Position numbers and translations under genes: made by a program | Part shown: in pieces, positions 15,778-24,670 of the stretch | Position numbering within the stretch: the first letter of the stretch is position 1 | Layout: the number at the start of each line of letters is the position of its first letter | Notes under the pieces: model-generated | Database searches by the model: none | Seen by the model: the letters and a program-made list of their open reading frames with translations, nothing else | Told to the model about the DNA's origin: nothing | NCBI GenBank assembly: GCA_964619055.1 | Contig: CAZUDB010000022.1 | Span: 1-49,653 of the forward strand | DNA length: 49,653 nucleotides | Reading direction: 5' to 3' | From: CAYVUM01 sp964619055 | GTDB lineage: Bacteria > Pseudomonadota > Alphaproteobacteria > Rhodospirillales > Defluviicoccaceae

Positions 15778-16975
15778 CACCACGCCACCGGTTGTTGCCG
15801 AGACACGAACACCGGTCATTGTCGACGGCGATCGGAAGGTGCCCGATTTGCCGCGTGTTTACGTGCAGACGCCGGAGGTTAAGCGCAAGCGATACTGGCT
15901 CCTGGTGCAGTTTCTCATTGTCGTTGTTCTCCCGACTGTGGCTACGTGCGGCTACTATGGCCTGATTGCATCGGACATCTATGAGACCGAGACAAAGTTC
16001 TGGATACGCGGTCAGGAGACGGGTGCGGCCGGCGGCTCGTCGTCCACATTGGCAGCCTTGTCCGGTGCTCGCGCCTCGCGGGAGGAGGCAAGAACCGTCG
16101 CGGACTATTTCCTGTCGCATGACGCGGTTCGCAGCCTGCAGAACTTGGTGGACCTGCGCAGCATCTACGAGCGTCCGGAGGCGGACTTCCTCAGTCGCCT
16201 CAGCAGCGATGCCTCGTCCGAAGACCTCCTCAGCTACTATCAGGGCATGGTGACCGTGAACCCGGACGTTCAGTCGGGCATGGTCACGCTCAGCGCTCGG
16301 GCATTTAGGCCAGCCGATACCGTTGCCATCGCCGAGGCGCTGCTGTTACAGGGCGAGCTTGTCATCAATGATCTCAATGATCGGGCCAACGAGGACCTTC
16401 TGGCTCTGGCGCGATCCGAACTTGCGCGAGCCGAGGCTCGTCTTCTCGCCAACCGCGAAGAGTTGGCAGAATTTCGCCAAAGTTATGACCAAATCAATCC
16501 GGAAAGTTCATCCGAGGCCGCCCTGGGATTAATCGCTACCCTGAAACAGCAGGTCGCTGCCACCGAGGCGGAGATCGCTGAAATGCAATCCTTCATGCGA
16601 CCGGACAGTCTGCAGATCCAAGGCAAGCGTCAAAGGATCGACGCTCTGCTGCGGCAAATTGAAAAAGAGCAGCAAGCACTGACCGGCAACGATGCCGAGA
16701 TGGCCAACATACTCGCCGAGTATGATCGCTTGCTGCTTGAACGTGACTTGGCCAACCGGGTCTACGAATCGGCACTGGCCTCGCTGGAAAGCGCTCGCGT
16801 CGATGCTGTCCGCCAGCAGCATTACCTGGTGCGGGTCGTCTCTCCCGATTTGCCGGACGAAGCGGAGTATCCACGACGGCTCCGCAATTCGATGATTGTG
16901 TTCGTAGGCTCGCTCCTTGTGCTTGGTATCGGCCGTCTGATTTACGCCGGGATTAAGGACCATGTAATGACATGA
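15770..16975 (+). CDS. kpsE: Capsule export inner-membrane periplasmic adaptor (KpsE-like)
   Basis: A 401-residue polysaccharide co-polymerase-like protein. It has a cytoplasmic N-terminus, a transmembrane helix at about 43-66, a long periplasmic part with heptad-like Glu/Leu/Ala-rich coiled coil at about 175-330, and a C-terminal transmembrane helix at about 373-393. This two-helix topology is that of KpsE/CtrB/BexC, which couple the ABC exporter to the outer-membrane channel. I chose the ATG at 15770, overlapping the kpsT stop; longer readings run into kpsT. The stop overlaps the next start by ATGA. Confidence 0.9.
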   Translation: MPDTTPPVVAETRTPVIVDGDRKVPDLPRVYVQTPEVKRKRYWLLVQFLIVVVLPTVATCGYYGLIASDIYETETKFWIRGQETGAAGGSSSTLAALSGARASREEARTVADYFLSHDAVRSLQNLVDLRSIYERPEADFLSRLSSDASSEDLLSYYQGMVTVNPDVQSGMVTLSARAFRPADTVAIAEALLLQGELVINDLNDRANEDLLALARSELARAEARLLANREELAEFRQSYDQINPESSSEAALGLIATLKQQVAATEAEIAEMQSFMRPDSLQIQGKRQRIDALLRQIEKEQQALTGNDAEMANILAEYDRLLLERDLANRVYESALASLESARVDAVRQQHYLVRVVSPDLPDEAEYPRRLRNSMIVFVGSLLVLGIGRLIYAGIKDHVMT

Positions 16976-18651
16976 CGATCCGCCTGTGCCGGATTGCCGG
17001 CTGCACCCGCTGTTCGCTGCTAGCCGTTCTCTTTGCCTTTTGCGTGGCCTTAAGCCTCGTATCCCGAACTTCATCAGCTCAGGAGCGCTCCGTAACGTCG
17101 CCCACGGCGGTTCCGGAAGCGGAAGAAACGCTCGTCGATGAGGACTTCGAGGAGACGGTCAAACGGCCTTTCGGCGCGACAATGTTTGACGGTCGGGCGA
17201 CGGCCGGCGGTGAGGGTCCCAATCCGGAGTACCGGGTCGCGCGCGGCGACCGCGTTGCCGTATTTGTTTGGGGTGCGGTCACGATAAATTCGGTCGGGGA
17301 GGTCGATCCGGCCGGCAACATATTCCTGGAAACGATCGGGCCCGTTCCCGTTGCCGGTGTCCGCAGCGCCGACCTGAACAATCATATCGCCGAGTACGTT
17401 CGGAACCTCTACCAGGAAAACGTCGATATTTACGCCACATTGATCGACTCACGCACCATCGGCGTGTTCGTGACTGGGTTCGTGCAGCGACCCGGACGGT
17501 ATCCGGGCGCCCCATCGGAGTCGGCCATCGACTTCCTCATCAAGGCTGGCGGAATCGACGAAACCCGAGGCAGCTTCCGCGACATCTCGATTAAGCGCGG
17601 CAACAGCGTTGTCGCCCGGGTTGATCTCTACGATTTCCTGCTCCGTGGTCGGTTGCCGCAGGTGCAGTTTCGCGAAGGGGATACGGTCCTGGTCGGCGCC
17701 CAACGTGGCACGGTCACCGTCGACGGTGACATCCGAAACGATTACCAGTTCGAGTTTTCGCGTGCTGATAAGATGTTTGGTCGTGAGCTAATCGACCTGG
17801 CGCGCCCGCTGCCCGGGGCCACGCACGCACTCGTCGCCGGAACCCGCGCGCGGGCACCCTACTCGGGCTACTTCACACTCGGGCAGTTTGCCAGTGTTGA
17901 CCTGCGTGACCAGGACCGAGTCGTTTTTAACGCTGACGGTCGCCAGGAACTGGTCACGATTACGATCACGGGCAGCTTCGAGGGCGAATCCGTCGTTGTC
18001 GCCGACCAAGACACCAGTCTCCTGCAACTTTTAGATTATGTTGCTGTCAATCCAACGTTCGCGAACGTGCAGGCTGTGCACCTTCGGCGCAAACGGGTGG
18101 CACTACAGCAGAGGCTAGCTCTGAACGATGCCTTGGACCGCCTGGAGCGCACTGTTCTCACCTCTACCGCACCTACAGATGGATCCGCGCGAATCCTCGA
18201 AACCGAGGCCAAGCTTATTGAAACCTATCTGGAGCGGGCGCGAACCGTGCAGCCCCAAGGCATTGTTGTGTTGGCGCGTTCCGACGGAACGCTGGCGGAC
18301 GTTCGCTTGGAGGACGGCGACGAAATTGTGATCCCCTTGCGCAGCCAAGTGGTGACGATCAGTGGTGAGGTCGTGGCTCCGCAGACGGTGGTTTTTGAAG
18401 AGAACCTGACTTTTAGGCAGTACGTCGAGCGTGCCGGCGGCTTCAGTGAAAGGGCCGACGAGAGCTTTGTGATCATTCGGCGAACGAACGGCCATGTCGT
18501 GGTCGTTCAGACGGATGATCGACCGGAAGTATTGCCGGGGGACGAGGTGATTGTGCCGCCGGCCGTGGGCGGCAAGGGCTTTCAGATCGTCAAAGACCTG
18601 ATGCAGGTAATTTTCCAGGCAATCTTCGCTGGCGCCGTTATTTTAAACTGA
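16972..18651 (+). CDS. kpsD: Polysaccharide export outer-membrane/periplasmic protein (KpsD/Wza-type)
   Basis: A 559-residue protein with a Sec signal peptide at about 1-37 ending SSAQ. The polysaccharide-export domain begins with YRVARGDRVAVFVWG at about 87, followed by SLBB-type repeats (FVTGFVQRPGRYPG and, near the end, ISGEVVAPQTVVFEENLTFRQYVERAGGF). No lipobox Cys was seen, so it fits KpsD better than lipidated Wza. It should form the outer-membrane or periplasmic conduit for capsule exported by KpsMTE. Translation is coupled to kpsE by ATGA, and it is followed by a glycosyltransferase gene 25 bases later. Confidence 0.92.
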   Translation: MTIRLCRIAGCTRCSLLAVLFAFCVALSLVSRTSSAQERSVTSPTAVPEAEETLVDEDFEETVKRPFGATMFDGRATAGGEGPNPEYRVARGDRVAVFVWGAVTINSVGEVDPAGNIFLETIGPVPVAGVRSADLNNHIAEYVRNLYQENVDIYATLIDSRTIGVFVTGFVQRPGRYPGAPSESAIDFLIKAGGIDETRGSFRDISIKRGNSVVARVDLYDFLLRGRLPQVQFREGDTVLVGAQRGTVTVDGDIRNDYQFEFSRADKMFGRELIDLARPLPGATHALVAGTRARAPYSGYFTLGQFASVDLRDQDRVVFNADGRQELVTITITGSFEGESVVVADQDTSLLQLLDYVAVNPTFANVQAVHLRRKRVALQQRLALNDALDRLERTVLTSTAPTDGSARILETEAKLIETYLERARTVQPQGIVVLARSDGTLADVRLEDGDEIVIPLRSQVVTISGEVVAPQTVVFEENLTFRQYVERAGGFSERADESFVIIRRTNGHVVVVQTDDRPEVLPGDEVIVPPAVGGKGFQIVKDLMQVIFQAIFAGAVILN

Positions 18652-18676
18652 ATGCGGCCGCCGCCGCGCAGTGTGC

Positions 18677-19753
18677 ATGCCCTCGCATCGCTTTCTTTTA
18701 GAGATGATGGGTCGCAGATCAGCTGGGTCCATGGTGGTTCCGAGAGCAGCGCCGGGACGCGATCCACCCTCGGGCGTCGTCATCCTCCATTTGGGCGCGA
18801 ATGCATCCGTCGATTATTATCTTCGCCCGCGGGTGGTGGCATCCGGCTATTCACGCACGAGATACGTGGATATGCGCGCTGCGGTGCCGTCGTCGGACGT
18901 GTTTGCCGCCGGCGATGCCGTTGTTATCTGTCGCTACGTGACACAGGCCTGGCTTGCGGCTATTGCCGCGGCACGACCGACGCTGAGCCGGGTTGTCCTG
19001 TTCTTGGACGATGACTTGGCAGGTGCGACCGTGGACCGGTCGCTGCCAGCGCGCTTGAGGCTGAAGATCTGGCGGTTTTTCGGCCGTCATGTCAACGTCT
19101 TGTCAGAACTCTGTGATCAGATCTGGGTCTCTACGGAGGCTCTGGCGCACCGCTATCCGGACGCATTGGCAGTGGTGGTGCCCCCGGTCCCGGTAGCGCT
19201 CGACCGGATCGCGACACCGAGACTCGATTGGTACTCCTACCACGCGTCACAGTCCCACGCCTCGGAAGTTCGTTGGCTCCAAAGCGTGATTCGCGACGTG
19301 CGCAAGCACCAGCCGTCGGCCATCTTCGAGCTTGCTGTCGACCGCATGACAACATGGCGATTTCGGGCCGCAGCCGGCGTTCGGCTGGCGCCCGAGCTGT
19401 CATGGCCCGATTACTTGGAGCGTTCAGCGACCGTTGGTGCAGTTGTTGGTCTTGCGCCCTTGGTTGATGCGCCTTTCAATGCCTTCCGAGCGCCCGTCAA
19501 AGCATTTGATATCACCCGAATTGGCGCGGTTGGCGTGTTCGCCAACCGGACTCCTTATCGCGACTTCATCCGCAACGGCCAGGATGGCGTGCTGCTTGAT
19601 GACGCGCCGCGGGCGTGGGCGGAGGCAATTTGCAACTTCTTGCAAGAGCCAGATCGAGCACGCGATTTGCACCGATCCGCGCTGATAAGATGGCACAATC
19701 TGGCCCGAATGAGGCTCGCCGACACGCCTTTGAAGACGCTACTAAACAGATGA
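18677..19753 (+). CDS. Putative glycosyltransferase (GT-B, GT4-like)
   Basis: A protein of about 358 residues in the same operon as kpsMTED. The C-terminal half has the GT-B donor-domain pattern: KAFDITRIGAVGVF, then TPYRDFIRNGQDGVLL and a DAPRAWAEAICNFL helix, like the usual 'K..eyaa.G.p.i....y..vi.dg.nG.l' of GT4 proteins. The N-terminal half contains a DDDLAGA segment. The sugar donor and acceptor cannot be read from the sequence; capsule chain assembly is inferred from position. The start is uncertain: candidates are GTG 18671 and ATG 18677, 18704, 18707 and 18731, none with a strong ribosome binding site. Confidence 0.7.
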   Translation: MPSHRFLLEMMGRRSAGSMVVPRAAPGRDPPSGVVILHLGANASVDYYLRPRVVASGYSRTRYVDMRAAVPSSDVFAAGDAVVICRYVTQAWLAAIAAARPTLSRVVLFLDDDLAGATVDRSLPARLRLKIWRFFGRHVNVLSELCDQIWVSTEALAHRYPDALAVVVPPVPVALDRIATPRLDWYSYHASQSHASEVRWLQSVIRDVRKHQPSAIFELAVDRMTTWRFRAAAGVRLAPELSWPDYLERSATVGAVVGLAPLVDAPFNAFRAPVKAFDITRIGAVGVFANRTPYRDFIRNGQDGVLLDDAPRAWAEAICNFLQEPDRARDLHRSALIRWHNLARMRLADTPLKTLLNR

Positions 19754-19791
19754 TTGGATGCCTAGGTGCAACTCGGCTGCACACGACCGAA

Positions 19792-19814
19792 AAGCCGCCA
19801 TCTTTCGGCGGCTT
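19792..19814. terminator. Hairpin after the capsule-export operon
   Basis: An 8-bp stem, aagccgcc (19792-19799) with ggcggctt (19807-19814), and a seven-base loop. It is 38 bases beyond the glycosyltransferase stop. The T-run is short on the plus strand and four long on the minus strand. It is probably the end of the export operon. Confidence 0.55.
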
Positions 19815-19840
19815 ATCCTCTGTGCAGTGCGTGAACAGTT

Positions 19841-19861
19841 TTTTTTGCGAACCGCAAAAAA
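19841..19861. repeat. Perfect 21-base palindrome with A/T arms
   Basis: Arms ttttttgcg (19841-19849) and cgcaaaaaa (19853-19861) with a three-base loop aac. It could be a second terminator (its right arm is A-rich on the plus strand, so a U-run follows on neither strand in standard form) or a binding site upstream of the SDR gene. Seen directly; function unknown. Confidence 0.4.
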
Positions 19862-20043
19862 GTGGTCCGCCCTATCGACGAATTGTCAAAATTACCGGGT
19901 ATCCTCTCACTCAATGCTATAAAAGGCATACGAGGCTAAACAGGCATAATCCCAAAAGAATCGGGCGATGCTTGGATAAGAAAAGCGAGGTGGGAGGGTG
20001 ATCACATATCGGTCGGGTACGACGCAGCTAGGGACATGCAGCG

Positions 20044-20931
20044 GTGCGACTTACAAAGATCACAGGGCGACAGCCTTCCACGGGGGTTCGGGAGCGCCAC
20101 ATCGCCATCACTGGTGCCAGCAGTGGCATTGGCGCCAGTTTGGCCGAGGCCTTTGCGGCACCGGGCGTTCGTCTTTGCCTTTCAGGGCGTGATGGCGATC
20201 GTCTTGAAATCACCGCCATGGCGTGTCGCCGGCTCGGTGCCAGCGTACAAACAGACGTCGTTGACGTAACCGACCGCGACGCGATTCGCGACTGGTTGGC
20301 GGCGGCTGACAAGAAATCGCCGATAGATTTGGTTATTGCTAACGCCGGGCGGACGAGCGGACCGCAGCCTGGCGAGATTTTAGAGGATAGTCAGGCGCTG
20401 CGAAGCTTGTTTGACGTCAATTTTCATGGCGTCGTGGATACTGCGGCGGCGGTACTGCCGATGATGCGGGAGCGTCGGTCCGGCCATATTGCCATTATGT
20501 GTTCGCTGGCCTCGTTTTGTCCGATTCCGGGTGCTGCTGGATATGCAGCCAGCAAGGCTGCCCTGAAGAGTTGGGCGGATGCGTTGCGGGTGCGGCTCGC
20601 CGACGAGAATGTGGCAGTATCAGTGATTATTCCTGGATATGTGGACACACCCATGAGCCGCCAGCTGTCCGGATCGCAGCCCCTCCGCGTCAGCGCGCGC
20701 CGTGCCGCTCGTCGCATTCGCGACGGCCTTGATCGCCGTCGGCCTGTCATTGCTTTTCCCGCACCTATGGCGCTCGGCGCACGTCTACTGCCGCTCGTTC
20801 CCGCCTGGATTGCCGACCGGGTGATTCGCCAGGTTGATTACACCGTTGAACCGAATCCGGAACCTGGCTCGGCGCTCCATTTGCCTCGGCGATCAGCGGC
20901 CGGGGTTGGACGGAATCGCCGTATTGCGTGA
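20044..20931 (+). CDS. Short-chain dehydrogenase/reductase, probable keto-lipid reductase (RkpH-like)
   Basis: A classical SDR of 295 residues. Cofactor motif TGASSGIG is at 23-30, NAG at 100-102, the catalytic Ser is in IMCSLAS (154 or 157), and Tyr167 and Lys171 lie in YAASK. An IIPGYVDTPM segment follows. The start must be GTG 20044, because in-frame stops lie just upstream (20029). It is next to a KpsS-like gene and faces the PKS operon. SDRs of this general type reduce 3-ketosphinganine in sphingolipid synthesis, and RkpH is the SDR of the Sinorhizobium rkp-1 region. A role in reducing a long-chain amino-ketone is inferred from this context. Confidence 0.85.
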   Translation: MRLTKITGRQPSTGVRERHIAITGASSGIGASLAEAFAAPGVRLCLSGRDGDRLEITAMACRRLGASVQTDVVDVTDRDAIRDWLAAADKKSPIDLVIANAGRTSGPQPGEILEDSQALRSLFDVNFHGVVDTAAAVLPMMRERRSGHIAIMCSLASFCPIPGAAGYAASKAALKSWADALRVRLADENVAVSVIIPGYVDTPMSRQLSGSQPLRVSARRAARRIRDGLDRRRPVIAFPAPMALGARLLPLVPAWIADRVIRQVDYTVEPNPEPGSALHLPRRSAAGVGRNRRIA

Positions 20932-21074
20932 TCGCATGCTGCAAACCTCATGTCAGGTAAGCGTACCCGCTTGGTTGGGCTCAAGTGTCTTTTCGGCCGA
21001 CTACCAGCACGGCGCTTCACGCCACGATTCGTCGAGCCGCTACCTCAATTGCGACCTCGGTTTATGGCGCTCGC

Positions 21075-22433
21075 ATGGATGGTGATGGCATTAACGATAC
21101 GCTTTGCCATGCGTTCCGGTCCACTCTGCGGGTCGATGGCTTCAGCAAGCGGCCCCGTGTGTTCCTATTCCTGCAAGGTCCGATCTCACCGTTCTTTTCC
21201 GAAGTCGCTGAGGGTCTTGAAGCGCGCGGTCACCGGGTTCTCCGGGTCAATCTGAATGTTGGTGACTGGCTGCTGTGGCGGCGTCGGGGGGCCATTAACT
21301 TCAAAGGTCGTCCGGCGGACTGGCCCGCGTTCGTCGCCGAGCTTCTGGACCGCGAGGGTGTGACCGATTTGGTGTTGCTGGGTGAGCAGCGCTTCTATCA
21401 CCGTGAGGCCATCAACGCGGCGAAAGCCCGGTCTTTGACCGTAGCGGTGACGGACTTCGGATACATCCGCCCCGACTGGATCACGCTTGAGCTGGATGGC
21501 ATGACGGCTCTATCGCGGTTCCCACGTGATCCGGAGCAGGTTATGACGCTGGCGGCGGAATGTGTGGAACCCGACCTGTCGCAACGCCACCGCGACAGCT
21601 TCTCGCTCCAGGTTGCTTGGGACATGACCTACCATCTGTCGACGTCCTTGCTCTGGTTTACTTACCCATTTTACCAATCCCATCAGGTTGTTCATCCCGT
21701 TCAGGTATACTTGGGCACTGGCTATCGGCTGTTCTGCCGAAAATTGTGGCGCAACCGCCAGTCCAACCGAGTTATCGACGCTTTGTTGCAAGATGGGACT
21801 CCCTATTACGTATTTCCTTTGCAGCTTGAGAATGATTTTCAGCTGCGCGCCTATTCGCCCTATGATGGCTTGATTGCCCCGATAAACGAAGTAGTCGGGT
21901 CATTCGCCCGCCACGCACCGAAGCAAACGCGGCTGATGATCAAGATCCACCCCCTCGACCCGGCAGTGCGCAATTGGCGCCGGATCGTTGCGGAAGCCGC
22001 GGCCGACGCCGGCGTGACCACGCGGGTCGATTACCTGGACTCCGGTGCCCTCGATCGCCTCATCGACAACTCCGATGGCGTGGTAACCATCAACAGCACG
22101 GTCGGCCTTTGGGCTCTGCGGACGGATCGGCCCGTGAAGGTGCTCGGTGATGCTGTCTACGACGTGCCGGGCTTGACCTTCAGCGGCCCCTTGGACCGCT
22201 TTTGGACGGAGGCAAGGCAGCCTGACAAGGCGTTTCGCGAGGCTTATCTGCGCGCTCTCGCCGGTACTGTCCATGTGCGCGGCGTATATTACCGTGGCGA
22301 AGGTCGTGCGGTCGCCGTTGCTCAGGCCGTGGAGCGGCTTGACAACGCACTCGTCAACGTCCCTTGGCCGCAATCGGCGAACGCGCGCTCTACGGCCGAG
22401 GTAGCGGCGGTCAGCTCAACGCCGGCGCGCTGA
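21075..22433 (+). CDS. kpsS: Capsule biosynthesis transferase, KpsS-like
   Basis: A 452-residue protein of the capsule polysaccharide biosynthesis family (KpsS/LipB). The family hallmark FLFLQGPISPFF near the N-terminus is followed by LRVNLNVGDWLLWRR, then VTDFGYIRPDWITLE, KIHPLDP and a SDGVVTINSTVGLWAL segment. In E. coli and Neisseria, KpsS adds the first beta-Kdo to lyso-phosphatidylglycerol and KpsC extends the Kdo linker. No KpsC is in this window. The start could be ATG 21075, used here, or GTG 20985; neither has a good ribosome binding site. The 3' end overlaps the convergent formyltransferase gene by 23 bases. Confidence 0.88.
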   Translation: MDGDGINDTLCHAFRSTLRVDGFSKRPRVFLFLQGPISPFFSEVAEGLEARGHRVLRVNLNVGDWLLWRRRGAINFKGRPADWPAFVAELLDREGVTDLVLLGEQRFYHREAINAAKARSLTVAVTDFGYIRPDWITLELDGMTALSRFPRDPEQVMTLAAECVEPDLSQRHRDSFSLQVAWDMTYHLSTSLLWFTYPFYQSHQVVHPVQVYLGTGYRLFCRKLWRNRQSNRVIDALLQDGTPYYVFPLQLENDFQLRAYSPYDGLIAPINEVVGSFARHAPKQTRLMIKIHPLDPAVRNWRRIVAEAAADAGVTTRVDYLDSGALDRLIDNSDGVVTINSTVGLWALRTDRPVKVLGDAVYDVPGLTFSGPLDRFWTEARQPDKAFREAYLRALAGTVHVRGVYYRGEGRAVAVAQAVERLDNALVNVPWPQSANARSTAEVAAVSSTPAR

Positions 22434-23223
22434 TCGATCCGAAAAGGTCACTAACCCGCCAGAGCGCCACGCCGCGGCGACGCAGTTCGGCCAAGGTGCT
22501 GCGGTCAGGGAACGTCCTGTCTTCGCCGATGCCTTGAGGAGCGGCCGTCGTAAGCCGCTTGGGCAGGTCGTCCAGAAGGGCATCCAATAGGTTAAGGCCG
22601 GCCGCGAACGACTGCCGCTCTCGTGCGAGAATGCTGCTTCGTTGGTCAAAATTGAGGGGGCAGGACGCTAAGACGGCGCCCGCATCGATCCGGCTGTCTT
22701 CAATGCGATGGATCGTCGCGGCGCCGCGCTCGCTGCCTGTCGTGGCCAAATCGACCAGCGGGCATGGACCGCGAAATGCCGGCAGCGGTGCTGGATGGAT
22801 ATTGATGGCGCCGTGAGCAGGTGTAGCGATGATCGGTTCCCGGAGGATTTGATCGAAGCACGCTGTTAGAATTAAGTTCACCCGATGCTCTGTCAAGAGG
22901 TCGCGGAAAGTGCCTGCGTTCACGTCCCGGCAGGCAACAAGCGGCACGCCGTGGCGCTGGCACACGCGACGTAAGCTCTGCCGGGCGCGGCCGCCGCCGG
23001 GCCGTGGCCACTGTGGCCCAAGCGCGTAGGACAGGGTCAGAAAGGCCAGGAACGAAAAACCGCTACGACGCCAGTGGCGCGCTGCTTGGCGCATCGCGCC
23101 GCCCCGTGCGCGAGTGGCATCGGAGCGCGCGACGACTGCCACCATTTCTGCGCGTCGCTTGATGAAGTCGGCCACGGCTGCGTCGGCCGGCAAACCGCCG
23201 ATTGTCAGGATGGCCAGTCGCAA
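22411..23223 (-). CDS. Formyltransferase-fold protein (methionyl-tRNA / sugar N-formyltransferase-like)
   Basis: A 270-residue protein with the N10-formyl-tetrahydrofolate transferase catalytic set: Asn141-x-His143 in INIHPAPLPAFRGPCPL and Asp180 in DSRIDAG. That is the Asn/His/Asp triad of FMT, ArnA-N and sugar N-formyltransferases. It is too short and too divergent at both ends to be the housekeeping Fmt, and it lacks a visible C-terminal tRNA-binding domain. The start is TTG at 23223 with agcaggat just upstream. It is third in the PKS-oxoamine synthase operon, 37 bases after the latter. Likely target: a primary amine, either on the lipid or on an amino sugar; not determinable here. Confidence 0.8.
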   Translation of the reverse strand: MRLAILTIGGLPADAAVADFIKRRAEMVAVVARSDATRARGGAMRQAARHWRRSGFSFLAFLTLSYALGPQWPRPGGGRARQSLRRVCQRHGVPLVACRDVNAGTFRDLLTEHRVNLILTACFDQILREPIIATPAHGAINIHPAPLPAFRGPCPLVDLATTGSERGAATIHRIEDSRIDAGAVLASCPLNFDQRSSILARERQSFAAGLNLLDALLDDLPKRLTTAAPQGIGEDRTFPDRSTLAELRRRGVALWRVSDLFGSISAPALS

Positions 23224-23260
23224 ATCCTGCTGTGGCGCCTGGTCCAGGTGTCAGCCCGCC

Positions 23261-24670
23261 TCAGTCCGCGCGGAGTCGGCCCAAACGGGTGAGTTCTTCG
23301 GCCGTGGCCGCGGCGGCAAAGGCGAGTTGCTCATCCGTATGTCCGGCGCCGAGGAAAAAGCGCAAGCGCGAGCTGCGTTCTTCCACGGCCGGATAGAGGA
23401 TCGGCTGCACGTTAATCCCCCGTTCAAACAGTGCGTTGGACAGGCGGCTCGCCTTGATCGAGCTGCCGACTATGACCGGCACGATGTTGATGCCGGCGCT
23501 CAATCCGGTGTTCAGGCCATGTCCGCGCAACAGCTCCAGAAAGTGCTTTCCGCGATCATGGAGGGCTGCGATGCGCTCCGGCTCTGCCCTCATGACCTGG
23601 ATCGCGGCCTCGGCGGCAGCTGCGGCCGGCGGCATCAAGCCGACGCTGTAGACGAAGCCGGGCGCTGTGCACTTCAAGTAATCGATGAGCGGCGCACTGC
23701 CGGCGATATACCCGCCGCAGGCCGCAAAGCTCTTGGATAGTGTCCCCATCCAGAGGTCCACTTCGGCCGCATCGATATCAAAATGCTCGCGCAGTCCGCC
23801 GCCGGTCGCCCCCAGGACGCCGATCGAATGGGCTTCGTCGACCAGCAGCATGGCGTCGTGGCGACGGCAAACGTCGATCATCCGCGGCAGGTCGGGCACG
23901 TCTCCATCCATGCTGTACATGCCTTCGATGGCGACAAGAGCCCGTTTGGCATGGGGACGCACGGCGGCGAGAACCTCGTCCAAAGCCTCCACGTCCATGT
24001 GCGCGAACGCGCGCCGGGCCGCACCCGACAACTGTGCCCCCTGAACGATCGAATTGTGGGCCAGGGAATCATGGACAACGACGTCGCCGGTACCGATAAC
24101 GTGGCCGATCACGCTGACGTTGGTGGCATGTCCGCTCACGAAGACGACGCTGTCGTCTGTGCCGGTCAGCTCCGCAATAGCGCGTTCTAGCGAGCGGTGT
24201 AGCGGGCGCTCGCCGGAAACCAACCGACTTGCCGATACCGATGTTCCATAGTCGTCGATGGCAGCTTTTGCGGCCTCAGATACGACCGGATGTCCGCACA
24301 ACTCAAGATAGTTGTAACTGGCGAAGTTGATCAGGTCCTGTCCGTCGATGCGTGTTACGGCACGGGCGATGCCGTCGTGAGACCGGAAATAGGGGTTGGC
24401 AATGCCAAGGCGCTCAGCCGCGGTTTTTTGGGCTGTCAGCATTGCGAAGCCGGGCAGGTCCTCCAACCGTCGGCCGGGTGTCGAGGATGCGCGCAGATGG
24501 TCGGAGCCGTGTGCCGAAACCGAGTTGTGTCCGCCGCCGCGGGCGGGCTCAGCAGCTTGCGCTTCCGCGGACTTCAGGGCCCGAACTTCATTTAGTGTGC
24601 GCAGGTGTTGCATCAGCCTCTGCTTGGCTATGCCGGTCGCACCGAACAGGGATGAGCGTTCTGCGGTCAT
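23261..24670 (-). CDS. PLP-dependent alpha-oxoamine synthase (AONS/SPT-like, RkpG-like)
   Basis: Fold-type I PLP enzyme that performs decarboxylative Claisen condensation of an amino acid with an acyl thioester. It has 469 residues, with about 90 extra at the N-terminus compared with BioF. Family marks: NFASYNYL near 115-122, SGERPLHRSLE, PLP-binding DEAHSIGVLG at 278-287 and the Schiff-base Lys313 in GTLSKSF. Its ATG overlaps the PKS stop (TAATG), so both are made together. Relatives include BioF, KBL, serine palmitoyltransferase and the PKS-associated RkpG of Sinorhizobium. No other biotin gene is near, so biotin synthesis is unlikely. I infer that it releases the PKS chain as an alpha-amino ketone. 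Confidence 0.9.
   Translation of the reverse strand: MTAERSSLFGATGIAKQRLMQHLRTLNEVRALKSAEAQAAEPARGGGHNSVSAHGSDHLRASSTPGRRLEDLPGFAMLTAQKTAAERLGIANPYFRSHDGIARAVTRIDGQDLINFASYNYLELCGHPVVSEAAKAAIDDYGTSVSASRLVSGERPLHRSLERAIAELTGTDDSVVFVSGHATNVSVIGHVIGTGDVVVHDSLAHNSIVQGAQLSGAARRAFAHMDVEALDEVLAAVRPHAKRALVAIEGMYSMDGDVPDLPRMIDVCRRHDAMLLVDEAHSIGVLGATGGGLREHFDIDAAEVDLWMGTLSKSFAACGGYIAGSAPLIDYLKCTAPGFVYSVGLMPPAAAAAEAAIQVMRAEPERIAALHDRGKHFLELLRGHGLNTGLSAGINIVPVIVGSSIKASRLSNALFERGINVQPILYPAVEERSSRLRFFLGAGHTDEQLAFAAAATAEELTRLGRLRAD

Larger units (their letters stand above)
19754..20043. other. Intergenic region between the export operon and the SDR gene
   Basis: 290 bases without a gene. It holds a terminator-like hairpin (19792-19814), an AT-flanked palindrome (19841-19861) and then the probable promoter region of the SDR-kpsS pair. 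A TATAAA lies at 19918-19923, but no -35 box sits at a proper distance. A ribosome-binding-like aggga is at 20030-20034. Confidence 0.45.

Noticed and set aside
23261..24670. Biotin synthesis enzyme BioF
   Set aside because: The fold matches, but no bio genes are near, the N-terminus is extended, and it is translationally coupled to a PKS.
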